Positions 63,451 through 64,000 of a stretch of DNA of 64,000 nucleotides are shown here, piece by piece. The DNA is taken from positions 33,001-97,000 of the forward strand of contig JADWOT020001206.1 in assembly GCA_036345935.2 (NCBI GenBank). Direction: 5' to 3'. The translations under genes and the position numbers were made by a program. Below the pieces are notes generated by a model that was given only the letters and a program-made list of their open reading frames with translations, was not told where the DNA came from and did not search any database. Position 1 is the first letter of the stretch, and the number at the start of each line of letters is the position of its first letter. The stretch comes from Taenia hydatigena. Its lineage: Eukaryota; Platyhelminthes; Cestoda; Cyclophyllidea; Taeniidae.

Positions 63451-64000
63451 TCTTTATGAAAAATCGTTTTATTTTAATCATCATCACATCTGTTCAGAAA
63501 AAGGGCATTGGAACATTGTAGGTTTCAAATAATAATATTCATTTGCTAAAAGACGCCAAGAAAACCTTTCATTTACCTCGAAAGACATCAACTGACACCA
63601 AAGTAGCTAGCAAAAATTAAAACCACGAACCCTACTTTACCTTTGCAGTTAAATGCATAAGAAAACAGTCACAATTCTCCTGAACTGACCACGCCTCGAA
63701 GAAAAGCGTAAAGGCAAAAATCTCACTGCGGTAGGCTAAAAAGTGATATGTTGCTTTCTCTATAGTATGTCAGATTAGTTAATTTCATTGCCAGTTAGGA
63801 CTCTTGTCTGTTTGGATAGAAACATATTTTTTGTCGTACTGTCAAATACAATAGGACATTTTGTTGTTTAGCCGTGGGCGGCGTCTTTGACCAATTGCAT
63901 TCAAAAGCCTAATCGCAAACGGAGAAATCACTTGCAATCGGTCATACTTTTCTAATTAATAGATACTTTAAAATAGTAAAGCAGGAGTAGCGGATTCAAA
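63451..64000. other. Gene-free window end
   Basis: AT-rich sequence with no ORF, RNA gene or repeat that I can support. Confidence 0.5.

Noticed and set aside
1..64000. CRISPR arrays, prokaryotic operons, rRNA genes, viral genes or autonomous transposons
   Set aside because: I looked for regularly spaced repeats, long ORFs with ribosome-binding sites, conserved rRNA cores, and reverse transcriptase or transposase motifs, and saw none.

Overview
The window looks like a gene-poor stretch of an invertebrate animal nuclear genome. Three things point that way. There is a T-box transcription-factor gene split by three short GT-AG introns (86, 98 and 110 bp). There is an intron-less tRNA-Arg gene with no encoded CCA. 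There are no operons, ribosome-binding sites or long bacterial-type ORFs. Base composition is moderately AT-rich by eye. A parasitic flatworm such as a tapeworm would fit, but nothing in the sequence proves the lineage.

Layout. Positions 1-2,950 hold nothing I can support. From about 3.0 to 19.5 kb there is an old, diverged direct duplication. Blocks at 3,060-8,440 and 9,965-10,145 reappear in the same order and orientation at 11,560-17,745 and 19,315-19,495. The left copy carries an intact tRNA-Arg(ACG) on the minus strand. The right copy carries the same locus with broken acceptor and T stems and a GCG anticodon. Insertions or deletions of about 0.35 kb and 1.5 kb separate the copies. A dispersed repeat occurs twice at 8.8-9.4 kb and again at 40.4 kb. 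From 20 to 50 kb the sequence is almost featureless: short chance ORFs, a perfect hairpin at 29.2 kb, short TA tracts, and two loosely related GC-plus-pyrimidine-rich segments near 24.3 and 50.3 kb.

The main gene lies at 52,695-54,473 on the minus strand. Its four exons join in frame to a 494-residue protein: about 280 residues of unrecognised N-terminal sequence, a complete but divergent T-box DNA-binding domain, then a stop almost immediately after the domain. About 350 bp upstream of its start codon is a perfect 24-bp palindrome carrying two opposed CCAAT boxes. A second opposed CCAAT pair lies 30 bp further towards the gene. This is a plausible NF-Y-type promoter. Candidate AATAAA signals follow the stop codon.

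From 54.9 kb to the end there are no other convincing genes. There is one speculative 132-bp minus-strand exon near 56.6 kb. A second diverged direct duplication (about 59,880-60,650 and 62,650-63,450, offset about 2.8 kb) covers part of the last 4 kb. All repeat boundaries and identities were judged by eye and are approximate.
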